Position numbers and translations under genes: made by a program | Part shown: positions 45,046-54,395 of the stretch, in pieces | Layout: each line of letters begins with the position of its first letter | How positions within the stretch are numbered: the stretch's first letter is position 1 | From: Haloimpatiens lingqiaonensis | GTDB taxonomy: Bacteria > Bacillota > Clostridia > Clostridiales > Clostridiaceae | DNA length: 64,000 bases | NCBI RefSeq assembly: GCF_044502415.1 | Contig: NZ_CP172402.1 | Reading direction: 5' to 3' (one strand) | Notes under the pieces: generated by a model | What the model saw: only the letters and a program-made list of their open reading frames with translations | Told to the model about the DNA's origin: nothing | The model's database searches: none

Positions 45046-45786
45046 CTACATAACCATGCCGCCATCTACATTTATAACTTGACCTGTAATGTAATTGGCC
45101 TCATCACAAGATAAAAATGATACTGCATTAGCTACATCCTCAGGAGCTCCTAATCTCTTAAGTGGTATAGTATTTATAGCTCCTTCTCTAACCTTTTCAG
45201 ATAATATAGCAGTCATATCTGTACTTATAAATCCTGGTGCTACTGCATTTACGGTTATACCTCTTGATGCTAGCTCCTTAGCCGCTGCCTTTGTCATACC
45301 TATAATACCTGCTTTAGCTGATGCATAGTTGATTTGACCTGCATTTCCTACAAGCCCAACTACAGAGGATATATTTATTATTTTTCCACTTCTCTGTTTC
45401 ATCATTATCTTACTAGCATGCTTTAAGCAATTAAAAGCACCTTTAAGATTTACCTCTATAACTCTGTCAAATTCCTCTTCCTTCATTCTAAGTAGTAAAG
45501 TGTCCTTAGTTATTCCTGCATTGTTCACAAGAATATCTATTGAACCTAAACTTTCAAAAGCTTCATTTATCATATTTTCTGCCTCTGAAAAATTACTTAT
45601 ATCTCCCTCTATAGCTAAGGCCTTTACTCCTTTAGCTTCTATTTCTTTTACTAATTCTTCCGCTTTTTCTTTATTACTTCTATAATTTATAACTATGTTA
45701 GCACCTTTTTCTGCTAGCTTTAAAGCTATGGCTCTTCCTATTCCTCTACTGGCTCCTGTAACTATAGCATTCTTACCTTTTAACAC
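45046..45786 (-). CDS. fabG: 3-oxoacyl-ACP reductase
   Basis: FabG reduces 3-oxoacyl-ACP with NADPH. The 246-residue SDR protein has the nucleotide motif TGASRGIGRAIALKLAEKG near 9-27, NNAGITKD near 88, Ser in INISSVVGLVGN near 138 and the YxxxK pair in INYASAKAGIIGMTKAA near 151-155. The start is GTG at 45786 with AAAGGAGTGAATT upstream. It lies after fabD, with a spacer holding a hairpin of ATGTTGGAT/ATCCAACAT (about 45834-45880). Confidence 0.96.
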   Translation of the reverse strand: MLKGKNAIVTGASRGIGRAIALKLAEKGANIVINYRSNKEKAEELVKEIEAKGVKALAIEGDISNFSEAENMINEAFESLGSIDILVNNAGITKDTLLLRMKEEEFDRVIEVNLKGAFNCLKHASKIMMKQRSGKIINISSVVGLVGNAGQINYASAKAGIIGMTKAAAKELASRGITVNAVAPGFISTDMTAILSEKVREGAINTIPLKRLGAPEDVANAVSFLSCDEANYITGQVINVDGGMVM

Positions 45787-45833
45787 TTAATTCACTCCTT
45801 TAACTAAGCAATTATTAGAACGACTTATTGAAT

Positions 45834-45880
45834 GTTATGTTGGATCTTCTCTACAGAAAGGGTATAGTGTATCCAACATA
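45834..45880. other. Intercistronic hairpin between fabD and fabG
   Basis: ATGTTGGAT and ATCCAACAT pair around a 28-base loop; no T-tract, so possibly an mRNA stability or processing structure. Confidence 0.45.
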
Positions 45881-45893
45881 CCTAAGTTAAAAA

Positions 45894-46826
45894 CTAACTT
45901 TCTAAAGCAATTATAGCTTTTTCTAATGATTGCATATCTTCTATATTTACTACTTTTAATCTCCTGTTTACCTTTTTTACAAAACCACTTAAAACCTTTC
46001 CTGGTCCTATTTCTACAAATGTATCTACTCCATCTGAAACCATTTTATTAATAGTATGTTCCCACATTACTGAGCTCATTACTTGTTTCTTTAAAATTTC
46101 TTTTATTTCTTCCTTCTTAACATACTCAGCTGTAACATTTGTTATAAGTGGAACTTTTAATTCTTCTATTTTAACTTTTTCTAATTCATTATATAATTTT
46201 TCTGCTGCATCCTTTAGCATTGATGTGTGAAAGGGTCCACTTACATCTAAAAGTATAGCTTTTTTAGCTCCCTTTTCCTTCAATATTTCTACAGCCAGCT
46301 CTACAGCCTTTATTTCCCCGGCAATTACTATTTGGCCAGGACAGTTATAGTTAGCCACTTCCACTATTCCTGCTTTTGAAGCTTCTATGCAGCAGTCTTT
46401 AATTACATCTTTATCTAATCCAATAATAGCCGCCATAGTTCCTACTCCATATGGCACTGCTTCCTGCATAAACCTTCCTCTTTTTTTTACAAGCTTTACG
46501 GCTTCCTTAAACTCCATTGCCCCACTGCAAACTAAAGCAGAGTATTCTCCTAAGCTTAATCCAGCAAGCACATCTGGCTTAATACCTTTTTCCTCTATAG
46601 CCCTTAAGGCTGCTATACTTGTAGTTAATATGGCTGGTTGAGTATTTTCTGTTTTATCAAGTTCTTCCTTTGAACCTTCAAAACAAATATTGCTTATGCT
46701 AAAACCTAAAGCCTCGTCTGCATCCTTAAATACTTCTTTGGATACCTCAATATTCATAGCCAGTTCTTTTCCCATACTCCCATACTGGGCACCTTGTCCT
46801 GAGAACAAAAAAGCTATTTTTCCCAT
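45894..46826 (-). CDS. fabD: Malonyl-CoA-ACP transacylase
   Basis: FabD loads malonyl from CoA to ACP. The 310-residue sequence has the start IAFLFSGQGAQYGSMGKELA, the nucleophile elbow LAGLSLGEYSALVC near 88-101 (GxSxG) and the catalytic His in SGPFHTSMLKDA near 200. QEAVPYGVGTMAAIIGL is typical. GGAGGTAGCAAT precedes the ATG at 46826. The 130-base spacer towards fabK has a partial direct repeat (CTTTGAG-AAA-CTTAAAGTTTAAC, twice). Confidence 0.96.
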   Translation of the reverse strand: MGKIAFLFSGQGAQYGSMGKELAMNIEVSKEVFKDADEALGFSISNICFEGSKEELDKTENTQPAILTTSIAALRAIEEKGIKPDVLAGLSLGEYSALVCSGAMEFKEAVKLVKKRGRFMQEAVPYGVGTMAAIIGLDKDVIKDCCIEASKAGIVEVANYNCPGQIVIAGEIKAVELAVEILKEKGAKKAILLDVSGPFHTSMLKDAAEKLYNELEKVKIEELKVPLITNVTAEYVKKEEIKEILKKQVMSSVMWEHTINKMVSDGVDTFVEIGPGKVLSGFVKKVNRRLKVVNIEDMQSLEKAIIALES

Positions 46827-46962
46827 ATTGCTACCTCCTGAACATCCTTTGAGTAAAACTTAAAGTTTAACTTGTAGTTTAAGCTCAAGTATAAACCACA
46901 CTTCGCCCACCCTTTGAGCAAAGCTTAAAGTTTAACCTAAGGAATAACCTTGTAATATGCCA

Positions 46963-47901
46963 TTACTTTTTTGTAATGTTTTTTACTATTTCCTCAGCTT
47001 CTGCAAACATCTCTTCAATAATTTCCTTACAGCTTCCTCTTTTAGATATAAGTCCTGCTATTTGACCAGCCATAACTGATCCACCTACCATATCTCCTTC
47101 ACGAGCAGCTTTTCTTAAAGCTCCTGCCCCCAATTTTTCAATTTCCTCTAATGGGGCATTTTCTTTCTCTAAAGCAGTGTATTTTCTTGATAGTTGATTT
47201 CTAAGAATTCTAACTGGATGACCTGTACACCTTCCTGTAACTACTGAATCTATATCTTTAGCTGCTATTACCTTTTCCTTATAATTTTCATGCACAGTAC
47301 ATTCATCTGCTACTAAAAATCTAGTTCCCACCTGTACACCTGCTGCTCCTAGCATAAAGACTGCTGCTACTCCTCTTCCATCTCCTATGCCTCCAGCACC
47401 AATTACTGGTATATTAACTGAATCCACTACCTGAGGAAGTAAAGCCATAGTAGTTAGCTCTCCTATATGTCCTCCAGCCTCACAGCCCTCAGCTATTATT
47501 GCATCTGCCCCTGCCTTTTCCATTCTTTTAGCTAAAGCAGTGGATGCAACTACTGGAATGACTTTTATACCATGCTGTTTCCATATCTCCATATACTTGC
47601 CTGGATTTCCTGCTCCTGTGGTTACAACTTTTACTTCTTCTTCACAAACCAGCTGGGCTATTTCATCTGCATTTTCACTTAAAAGCATTATATTAACTCC
47701 AAAAGGCTTGCTAGTAATCTTTTTAGCCTTTCTTATTTCTTCCCTTACATAATCAGTTGGTGCATTTCCTGCTGCTATTATTCCAAGACCCCCTGCATTA
47801 GCCACTGCTGCTGCCAAGTTACCATCTGCAATCCATGCCATAGCTCCTTGAATTATTGGATAATCAATTCCTATCATTTCACAAAATTTTGTATGAAACA
47901 T
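46963..47901 (-). CDS. fabK: Enoyl-ACP reductase II (FMN-dependent)
   Basis: FabK reduces enoyl-ACP with FMN and NAD(P)H and replaces FabI in many clostridia, with natural triclosan tolerance. About 312 residues in the nitronate monooxygenase-like TIM barrel: IDYPIIQGAMAWIADGNLAA at the start, GCEAGGHIGELTTMALLPQV near 142-161 with the catalytic His, and GAGGIGDGRGVAAVFMLGAA near 175-194 binding FMN phosphate. Two consecutive ATGs follow GAGGTGTT; I prefer the second (47901) on spacing. Between acpP and fabD. Confidence 0.94.
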   Translation of the reverse strand: MFHTKFCEMIGIDYPIIQGAMAWIADGNLAAAVANAGGLGIIAAGNAPTDYVREEIRKAKKITSKPFGVNIMLLSENADEIAQLVCEEEVKVVTTGAGNPGKYMEIWKQHGIKVIPVVASTALAKRMEKAGADAIIAEGCEAGGHIGELTTMALLPQVVDSVNIPVIGAGGIGDGRGVAAVFMLGAAGVQVGTRFLVADECTVHENYKEKVIAAKDIDSVVTGRCTGHPVRILRNQLSRKYTALEKENAPLEEIEKLGAGALRKAAREGDMVGGSVMAGQIAGLISKRGSCKEIIEEMFAEAEEIVKNITKK

Positions 47902-48021
47902 CATAACACCTCTATATTTTCTGCTATAATATATTTGAACTATAATACCTAAACTTTTTATTTATTTTATATTTGGGGAAATCTCTTTTGGTTTCCCTCT
48001 TTTTTATATTTTCCATTTATT

Positions 48022-48159
48022 TTATAAACAGAGCTCTTAGCTTCAGATGGAATTTTTACTCCATCTGAAGGTTAGAGATCGTTATCCAGGGACGTAGCTG
48101 ACGTTATCTCCCACTTTGTTAGAAGTGGGAGTATTACGGCAGGTAGTCATCGGATAAAC
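48022..48159 (+). repeat. Double-hairpin interspersed repeat, copy C
   Basis: Between acpP and fabK, oriented against the operon. CTTCAGATGGA/TCCATCTGAAG first hairpin, then ATCCAGGGACGTAGCTGACG with CTCCCACTT/AAGTGGGAG. The closing arm (GGTAGTCATCGGAT) is more diverged than in A and B. Confidence 0.8.
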
Positions 48160-48265
48160 AGATTAACTGCTATAATACACCAAGCGGAATAGTTGTTACT
48201 AATTTATACCTTATATAAATACCAGCAATACTATTCCGTCTTGGATCTTTAAATATTCTTTTTTA

Positions 48266-48496
48266 TTATTCTGTTTTTGATTCTACGTACTTAACTATGT
48301 CGCCTACTGTCTTCATATCCTCAATGTCTTCATTTGGTATTTCAATACCAAACTCATCTTCTAAAGACATAACAATTTCGAATATTTCTAATGAATCTAC
48401 CCCTAAATCATCTGTAAATGTTGAAGATAACTTTACTTCCTCTTCATCTATTGATAATTGCCCTGCTATTATTTTTTTTATTTTTTCAAATACCAT
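48266..48496 (-). CDS. acpP: Acyl carrier protein
   Basis: A 76-residue acidic carrier that holds the growing acyl chain on 4'-phosphopantetheine. The attachment serine is in TDDLGVDSLEIFEIVMSLED (DSLE near residues 34-37). The start MVFEKIKKIIAGQLSIDEEE is typical. The ATG at 48496 follows AGGAAGCTAG. It lies between fabH and fabK; a long spacer with repeat copy C follows, so expression may be adjusted there. Confidence 0.96.
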   Translation of the reverse strand: MVFEKIKKIIAGQLSIDEEEVKLSSTFTDDLGVDSLEIFEIVMSLEDEFGIEIPNEDIEDMKTVGDIVKYVESKTE

Positions 48497-48621
48497 TTTT
48501 ACTAGCTTCCTAAAATAATTAAATATTTTTATATGAAATTTTCTTTTTTATTAATATTAGCACCGTATAATTCTATAACATACCAAAAGCTACATCTTAA
48601 ATTTCTAGTACATACTTTGTA

Positions 48622-49608
48622 TTACCATTGTATAAGGCTATAACCCCAGGTAAGTCCTCCACCAAAGGCCACAAGTATAATCTTGTCACCCTTTTTTAAA
48701 AGTCCTTTTTTATTCATTTCATCTAAAGCTATTGGTACACTAGCACCAGAAGTATTTCCATATTTATTTAAATTAATGTAGAACTTACTCTCATCTACAC
48801 CTAATTTTTTAGCTGCGAAATCTATTATTCTTAAGTTAGCTTGATGAGGAACTATATATTTAATATCTTCAATACTATATCCAGTGTTCTTAAGGGCTGC
48901 TGTTACACTATTTGCTATAGTAGTAACGGCAAATTTGAATATATCTTTTCCATTCATACCTATTTTTAAGTTTCCCTCTAGTTCTTTTTCTAACACTTCT
49001 TTTTCTATATATGGATTCTCCACAAAAGCTGTTTTACAAGTTAATGAGGACCATTTATCTCCTTCAGAAGCAATTTTTATATCCACTATAGCTTCCCTAT
49101 GGCTGCTAGAAAGTACTGCAGCTCCAGCTCCATCTCCAAATAGTACACAGGTACCCCTATCTTTCCAATCTAATATTTTAGACAATACCTCTGCTCCTAT
49201 AATCAATGCTTTTTTATATCTTCCGTCCTGCATAAAATTCCTAGCTATCTCCATAGCATATATAAATCCTGAACAAGCTGCAGATATATCAAAGCAAACT
49301 GCATTATGGACTCCTATTTTACTTTGAACCACGCAAGCAGTAGATGGAACAAAATAATCTGGAGAAGTGGTAGCTACTATCATCAAGTCAATTTCCTCAG
49401 CAGTTATGTTTGCATCCTCCATAGCAGATATAGCCGCTTTAGCTGCCAAATCTGAAGTATTTTCTCCCTCACTTATTCTTCTCTCTCTTATTCCTGTTCT
49501 ACTAGATATCCACTGATCATTAGTATCCATTATTTTTGATAAATCATCATTACTTACAATCAATTCAGGAAGATAACTTCCTGTACCTATAATCTCTATA
49601 CCATTCAT
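48622..49608 (-). CDS. fabH: 3-oxoacyl-ACP synthase III
   Basis: FabH starts chains by condensing acetyl-CoA (or branched acyl-CoA) with malonyl-ACP. The 328-residue protein has the Cys-His-Asn triad in CFDISAACSGFIYAME near 112, YIVPHQANLRIIDFAA near 245 and NKYGNTSGASVPIAL near 275. The initial WISSRTGIRERRISEGENTS near 33 is characteristic. AGAGGTATAAAA precedes the ATG at 49608. It follows the FabT regulator by 80 bases and is the first structural gene of the operon. Confidence 0.96.
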   Translation of the reverse strand: MNGIEIIGTGSYLPELIVSNDDLSKIMDTNDQWISSRTGIRERRISEGENTSDLAAKAAISAMEDANITAEEIDLMIVATTSPDYFVPSTACVVQSKIGVHNAVCFDISAACSGFIYAMEIARNFMQDGRYKKALIIGAEVLSKILDWKDRGTCVLFGDGAGAAVLSSSHREAIVDIKIASEGDKWSSLTCKTAFVENPYIEKEVLEKELEGNLKIGMNGKDIFKFAVTTIANSVTAALKNTGYSIEDIKYIVPHQANLRIIDFAAKKLGVDESKFYINLNKYGNTSGASVPIALDEMNKKGLLKKGDKIILVAFGGGLTWGYSLIQW

Positions 49609-49688
49609 TTTTATACCTCTTATCTAAAGATATTTTTTACAACTCTCCAGTACCCAGCACCTAGTACCTAAACAGTGCCTAACAAATA

Positions 49689-50141
49689 CTACCTATGCAG
49701 ATGATATTTTTCTTTAAAGAAATTGTTTAATTTATCTAAAGATTTTATTAGTATATCCTCTTCTTGTTCTGTTAATCCCTCTATAGTAGCTTTAACCATG
49801 TCAGAGTGAAATTTTTCATGTACCCTGTAGGCTAGTTTGCCTTTTCTTGTAAGAGCAATTTTTACTACTCTTCTGTCTATTTCATCCCTTTTTCTTTCTA
49901 CATATCCCTTTTTAACTAAGTTATTTATGGCTGTAGTAAGAGTGCCCACTGTTATATCCAGTGTTTTGCCCACTTCAGTCATGGTTTTAGGCTCATACAT
50001 ACCTATAGCTTCTATAGTGTGTATTTCTGTAATAGATAATTCACTAAAAGCCCCTTCTTTTAGAGCTTTTTGCTCTATTTCCAATATATCATTAAAAGTT
50101 TCCACTAAAAGTTCATTTAAAACATTGAACGATTTTTTCAT
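49689..50141 (-). CDS. fabT: FabT-type MarR regulator of fatty acid synthesis
   Basis: A 150-residue MarR-family winged-helix protein, first gene of the fatty acid operon. The DNA-binding part is MTEVGKTLDITVGTLTTAIN with the wing RKRDEIDRRVVKIALTRKG near 85-103. FabT proteins repress fab genes with acyl-ACP as co-repressor. The ATG at 50141 (GGTGGTGAT upstream) is chosen over 50156. A TTTGATTATCAAA palindrome lies over its -10, so it should control itself and the operon. Specific to this function by position and site, not by sequence alone. Confidence 0.9.
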   Translation of the reverse strand: MKKSFNVLNELLVETFNDILEIEQKALKEGAFSELSITEIHTIEAIGMYEPKTMTEVGKTLDITVGTLTTAINNLVKKGYVERKRDEIDRRVVKIALTRKGKLAYRVHEKFHSDMVKATIEGLTEQEEDILIKSLDKLNNFFKEKYHLHR

Positions 50142-50160
50142 TTTTATCACCACCATTAAC

Positions 50161-50217
50161 TTTGACCATCAAATATTTTGATAATCAAAGTATATACGAA
50201 TTAGGTTTTTATGTCAA
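50161..50217 (-). promoter_or_regulatory. fab operon promoter with FabT palindromes
   Basis: Minus strand -35 TTGACA (50212-50217), 17-base spacer, -10 TATACT (50189-50194). TTTGATTATCAAA (50177-50189) directly follows the -10, and a second, weaker copy TTTGATGGTCAAA is at 50161-50173. These match known FabT sites. Confidence 0.85.
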
Positions 50218-50404
50218 TAAATTTTTTGATTATTCTTCTAATTTTACCCAAAACCATTAAAAATTAATCTTTTGTTCATAAATAAAAGACCGCATAACTT
50301 TAGAACCTAATTTCCAAAGCCACGCAGCCTTCTTTAAATTTATTAATTCAACTTTCGCAGTTATAAAATAAAAATATAAAATTTGCAGGTAAATAATACT
50401 TAGT

Positions 50405-50470
50405 TAGGTACTAGGTTCTAGGTGCTAGGTACTAGGTGCTAAGTGCTAGGTACTAGGTACTAGGTGCTAG
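50405..50470. repeat. Period-7 array TAGGTRC, nine units
   Basis: TAGGTAC, TAGGTTC and TAGGTGC heptamers, nine in a row plus TAG. A short reverse-strand copy is at 49645-49672 after fabH. Found in the gap between the lysine and fab operons. Confidence 0.85.
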
Positions 50471-50529
50471 ATATAGTCACTATATTTAAAACACAAACTT
50501 CCTTAATATCACTTAACTACAACACCAAC

Positions 50530-50568
50530 TCTCTAGCACACTAGCAAACTGGCACACTAGCCCACTAA
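50530..50568. repeat. Period-8 CTAGCACA array
   Basis: CTAGCACA, CTAGCAAA, CTGGCACA, CTAGCCCA in a row, just past the kamE stop. Confidence 0.75.
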
Positions 50569-50578
50569 ATACGGCACA

Positions 50579-51367
50579 CTAAATAAGCCCTCTCTCCACC
50601 ATATCTGTCACCGCAAAAGTAGCCACATCATCCGCATACTTTCCTGGTCCAAAACCTGCATCATATCCTAACTCTTTAGCTAATTCGTGAGTTATTCTTG
50701 GTCCTCCACATATCAAAACTATCTTATCTCTTAAGCCTTCTGCCTCTAAAAGTTCTACAAGATTAGTTAAATTTTGAATGTGTACATTCTTTTGTGTTAC
50801 TGTCTGTGATACCAAAAGCACATCTGCTTTTACTTCTATAGCTTTCTTTATAAAGTCTTCATTTTCCACTTGGCTTCCTAAATTATAAGCTTCTATCATC
50901 TGATATCTTTCAAGACCATAATGTCCTGCGTAGCCCTTCATGTTCATTACAGCATCTATTCCAACAGTATGGGCATCTGTACCTGTACTAGCACCTAATA
51001 TAACTATTTTTCTCTTTATATGCTCTCTTATATAATCATCCACTTCCTCCATAGACATAGTGTCTACTTCTACAGATTGAACATGAATAGACTCATAATC
51101 TATAGTTTCTGTACAACTTCCGTATGCCACAAAGAAAGTAAAGTTTTTGTCTAATGCCTTATGATGAACTATAGAAGGCTCTAGCAAACCCATTTTTTTA
51201 ACTAATTGCTTTGCTGCCTCTACTGCCTTATCTCCATCAGGCACTGGTAGTGTAAAGCTTAATTGTACTTTACCGTCATTCATGGTATCTCCATAAGGCT
51301 TAATTTTAGTTAAATCTAATGTTTTGTCAAATTCTTTTTTATCTGTTGAATACAAACCTGCGCTCAT
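50579..51367 (-). CDS. kamE: Lysine 5,6-aminomutase beta subunit
   Basis: KamE binds adenosylcobalamin and PLP and with KamD moves the terminal amino group of D-lysine or beta-lysine to the next carbon. The 262-residue protein has the B12 motif GTDAHTVGIDAVMNMKGYAG near residues 128-147 (DxHxxG). Next comes HYGLERYQMIEAYNLGSQ and the Rossmann-like part DVLLVSQTVTQKNVHIQNL. Its ATG overlaps the kamD stop (TAATG). Last gene of the lysine operon; octamer repeats follow. Confidence 0.94.
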   Translation of the reverse strand: MSAGLYSTDKKEFDKTLDLTKIKPYGDTMNDGKVQLSFTLPVPDGDKAVEAAKQLVKKMGLLEPSIVHHKALDKNFTFFVAYGSCTETIDYESIHVQSVEVDTMSMEEVDDYIREHIKRKIVILGASTGTDAHTVGIDAVMNMKGYAGHYGLERYQMIEAYNLGSQVENEDFIKKAIEVKADVLLVSQTVTQKNVHIQNLTNLVELLEAEGLRDKIVLICGGPRITHELAKELGYDAGFGPGKYADDVATFAVTDMVERGLI

Positions 51368-52923
51368 TATTTTTCACCCCCAAGCATAAGGTCTATAAAT
51401 GGATTAAAGTATTTTGAGTCCTTTTGTACAACCCCTTCACGTCCTTTTCCACCATCTATAGGTCTCTTTATGTTGGCAAACTTACCTTTTTCTATGGTTG
51501 TAAATAAACCTTCCTTTTCTATATCTCTCAAAAGATTATATGCATTATTTAAAACTTCATCTGCTCTCTTTTGAATTATTCCTCCGTCCTTAAAGGTTAT
51601 TTCACTTCCAAAATCCTTCATATTACTAAATATATATCTTGCATTTTCAATAGCCAAAGCTCTATCAGACATAAATGGAGTATGAATTGCCTCTGTTAAC
51701 ATTCCAAGTAAGTGAATCTTCTGTCCAGTCATTATCGTTACCATATTAAACAACGCATCTTGCACTTGACCTTTAAATATGTCTCCGGTCATAAATTTAG
51801 TTGGAGGCATGTATTTTAAAGGCGCCTTAGAAAATATTTCTCTTGCCATTTGAGCTTGAGATAACTCATATAGGAATCCATTTTCTAGCTCTGGATTCAT
51901 TTCAAAAGCATGTCCTAATCCCTGCTGCTCTTCTGGTAATCCTGCCATCAAAGCAAATTGCTCATTTATAAATTGGGAAGCTAATACTGTATGAGCCTCT
52001 TCCACTGCATCAGATGTGGTTAAATAATTGTCTTCCCCTGTGTTTATAATTACTCCTGCATAACCATTTATAACCCTTGAGAAGAATTGATCTATCATGG
52101 TTCTCTTCATATTTATGTCTCTAAATAAAATTCCATATAAAGCATCATTCAGCATTACGTCAAGTCTTTCAATAGCTCCCATTGCTGCAATTTCTGGCAT
52201 ACAAAGTCCTGAGCAATAATTACAAAGTCTTATATATCTATGAAGTTCTTCTCCTACCTCATCTAAAGCTTTTCTCATAAGTCTAAAGTTTTCCTGAGTA
52301 GCAACAGTTCCTCCAAAACCTTCAGTGGTTTCTCCATATGGTACATAGTCAAGAAGGCTTTGTCCTGTAGTTCTAATAACAGCAATTACATCTGCACCTT
52401 GTCTTGCAGCAGCTACTGCTTGTGTTATATCCTCATGTATATTACCTGTAGCAACTATTAAATATAAATAAGGTCCTTCCTTATCTCCAAATTCCTTAAG
52501 CTTTTCTTCCCTTTTATTTCTATTTTCCTTTATTTTTTTTACATATTTTTTAGCTTCAGCAATTACTGCCATCTTTATTTCAAACTCATCATTCATAGGA
52601 AGCTTGGTTAAGTCTAATTCTCCTCTAGAAACCTTCTCTGCTATTTCCTGAGGAGTTAATTTAGTTTCTACCATAGCATTTCCTATAAAGTTAGCTGCCC
52701 CAATTGAAAGTCCATTGCCCTTTTTAATATTGTCCACTACTACATTTGGAAGTGGTACGTTTAATTCATCCACTCCATCTATTCCAAGTAATCTGCAAAT
52801 AGTTCTCTCCACAGTTACTGTAGTATGTCTGTCTATAAAATCTTGTGTTTCCTTGGCAATATTTCTAGAGCATTCTCTGGCTTTATTTACAACTTCCCAG
52901 TTTAAATTTAATTTACTTTCCAT
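51367..52923 (-). CDS. kamD: Lysine 5,6-aminomutase alpha subunit
   Basis: KamD provides most of the PLP and substrate-binding barrel of the adenosylcobalamin-dependent mutase that makes 3,5-diaminohexanoate from beta-lysine. The 518-residue sequence has DRHTTVTVERTICRLLGIDG early, GADVIAVIRTTGQSLLDYVP near 180-200, and KYMPPTKFMTGDIFKGQVQD near 370. The ATG at 52923 follows GGGGGAGTGAAC, two bases after the kamB stop; the GTG at 52929 is not needed. Tightly coupled to kamB and kamE. Confidence 0.94.
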   Translation of the reverse strand: MESKLNLNWEVVNKARECSRNIAKETQDFIDRHTTVTVERTICRLLGIDGVDELNVPLPNVVVDNIKKGNGLSIGAANFIGNAMVETKLTPQEIAEKVSRGELDLTKLPMNDEFEIKMAVIAEAKKYVKKIKENRNKREEKLKEFGDKEGPYLYLIVATGNIHEDITQAVAAARQGADVIAVIRTTGQSLLDYVPYGETTEGFGGTVATQENFRLMRKALDEVGEELHRYIRLCNYCSGLCMPEIAAMGAIERLDVMLNDALYGILFRDINMKRTMIDQFFSRVINGYAGVIINTGEDNYLTTSDAVEEAHTVLASQFINEQFALMAGLPEEQQGLGHAFEMNPELENGFLYELSQAQMAREIFSKAPLKYMPPTKFMTGDIFKGQVQDALFNMVTIMTGQKIHLLGMLTEAIHTPFMSDRALAIENARYIFSNMKDFGSEITFKDGGIIQKRADEVLNNAYNLLRDIEKEGLFTTIEKGKFANIKRPIDGGKGREGVVQKDSKYFNPFIDLMLGGEK

Positions 52924-52925
52924 GT

Positions 52926-54395
52926 TCACTCCCCCTTTTCATAAAATTTTTTTATTATGTCCACTATCCCATCTTCAATTCCCAGTAGTGTAGCTATATT
53001 TAGAGCATCCTTTGGTACCTTGTTCTTCCTTGATACCCTCTCCAACCTATAATCCATATGTTCTTGAATTATTTCTACAGATGCTCCCTTATTTAAATCT
53101 ATCTTCCTCTTTAGAATTTCAAAATTCACATTTTTAAGTCCAATAACTTGATAATGAACCATTCCCTTTTCAACTACACCATCATAGTGAGTAGATATTA
53201 ACGTCACTGAATTGAATTTTTTTAAATACCTACATAGAGCTTTTACAAGATAGCATCCCTCTTTAGGGTTTGTGCCTCTTGCAAACTCATCTAAAACAAT
53301 AAATCCTTGCCATCTTTTAGCACATTCTATTACAGAATTAAGCCTTATTATTTCTGCCCCAAAAGTACTTAATCCCTTAGATATAGATTGCATATCATCT
53401 GATATAAATCCTATAAAATCTACAATTGGAATAATAGCTTCTTCGCAAAACACAAAAAATCCATGGCTTGCCAAAAACACATTCAAAACTGCTGTTTTCA
53501 GCGTTACACTTTTTCCCCCCATATTGGCCCCTGTTATAATAGATACACCTTCTCTTAAATCAACACTTATAGGTGTAAATTCTTTGCCTTTCTTTTCTAA
53601 TAACTCTTTTATTTGAGGGTTCACTGCATTTTTTAAATTTATTCTCATTTCATCACATATAATTGGTTTTATTCCACCATACCTTATTGATAGCTTCCCC
53701 TTAGCCATCAATAAATCTAAAAATCCAATAATATAAATATCTTTATCTATTTTTTCCACATATGCGGCTAATTCTTTTGTCAGCCTTTTTCTTATTTTAA
53801 ATTCTTCCCCATCTTCTAAAATTACATAATTTAACCGTTCTTCTTTTAACACTTTTATTTTTTCTTCATCTATCTCTAATAGTATTCTTTCTTCTAAAGC
53901 TCTTTTTTTATCTCTTATTTCTTTTAACTTACTAGAATAAGCATCATAAATGTAAAAAGTGGGCATGTGCTTGTTTTCCGGATCCAAAAGCTTAAAAGCA
54001 CCACTTAAGTCCTCTAAATAAAGTTCTGGTATGTTTAACTGTAAATTGTTTAAAGCCTTAATTATATCATCAATCAAACTGCAAAAACTCTTAATTTCAA
54101 AGAGTTCTACGTCATCTAATATATTTAGTTCCCTACATCTTTTTATTGAATTTCTTATATCTTTCACCTTACAAAAGGCACATTCTATTTTTCCAAATTC
54201 CCCTTCATTGACTTGTAATCCCCTAATTATTTTCTCTAAATTATCTAGTTCGTATATAAGTTTTTCCTTGTCTTTTCTCTGGAAAGGCTTTAAATTCTTT
54301 TTTTTATCTCTTCCGTAACAGGTCATTACATTTAGCTCATCCATTATAAATTGAAACCCTACTTGAGCCTTTTGACTTTCATCTAAAAACCTCAT
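52926..54395 (-). CDS. kamB: MutS-like ATPase, lysine 5,6-aminomutase reactivation component
   Basis: A 489-residue protein with the MutS-family ATPase core: Walker A TGANMGGKSVTLKT near 290, Walker B GFIVLDEFARGTNP near 367-380 and VTLISTHYDGV near 405. It lacks the mismatch-recognition domains. In lysine-fermenting bacteria KamB and KamC form the reactivating factor that frees damaged cofactor from KamDE. The ATG lies directly after the kamC stop (GATTAAATG). The name follows the known kam cluster order; the biochemical role is by established analogy. Confidence 0.88.
   Translation of the reverse strand: MRFLDESQKAQVGFQFIMDELNVMTCYGRDKKKNLKPFQRKDKEKLIYELDNLEKIIRGLQVNEGEFGKIECAFCKVKDIRNSIKRCRELNILDDVELFEIKSFCSLIDDIIKALNNLQLNIPELYLEDLSGAFKLLDPENKHMPTFYIYDAYSSKLKEIRDKKRALEERILLEIDEEKIKVLKEERLNYVILEDGEEFKIRKRLTKELAAYVEKIDKDIYIIGFLDLLMAKGKLSIRYGGIKPIICDEMRINLKNAVNPQIKELLEKKGKEFTPISVDLREGVSIITGANMGGKSVTLKTAVLNVFLASHGFFVFCEEAIIPIVDFIGFISDDMQSISKGLSTFGAEIIRLNSVIECAKRWQGFIVLDEFARGTNPKEGCYLVKALCRYLKKFNSVTLISTHYDGVVEKGMVHYQVIGLKNVNFEILKRKIDLNKGASVEIIQEHMDYRLERVSRKNKVPKDALNIATLLGIEDGIVDIIKKFYEKGE

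Noticed and set aside
50405..50568. Possible CRISPR array
   Set aside because: Units of 7-8 bases follow directly on each other with no spacers; no cas genes.
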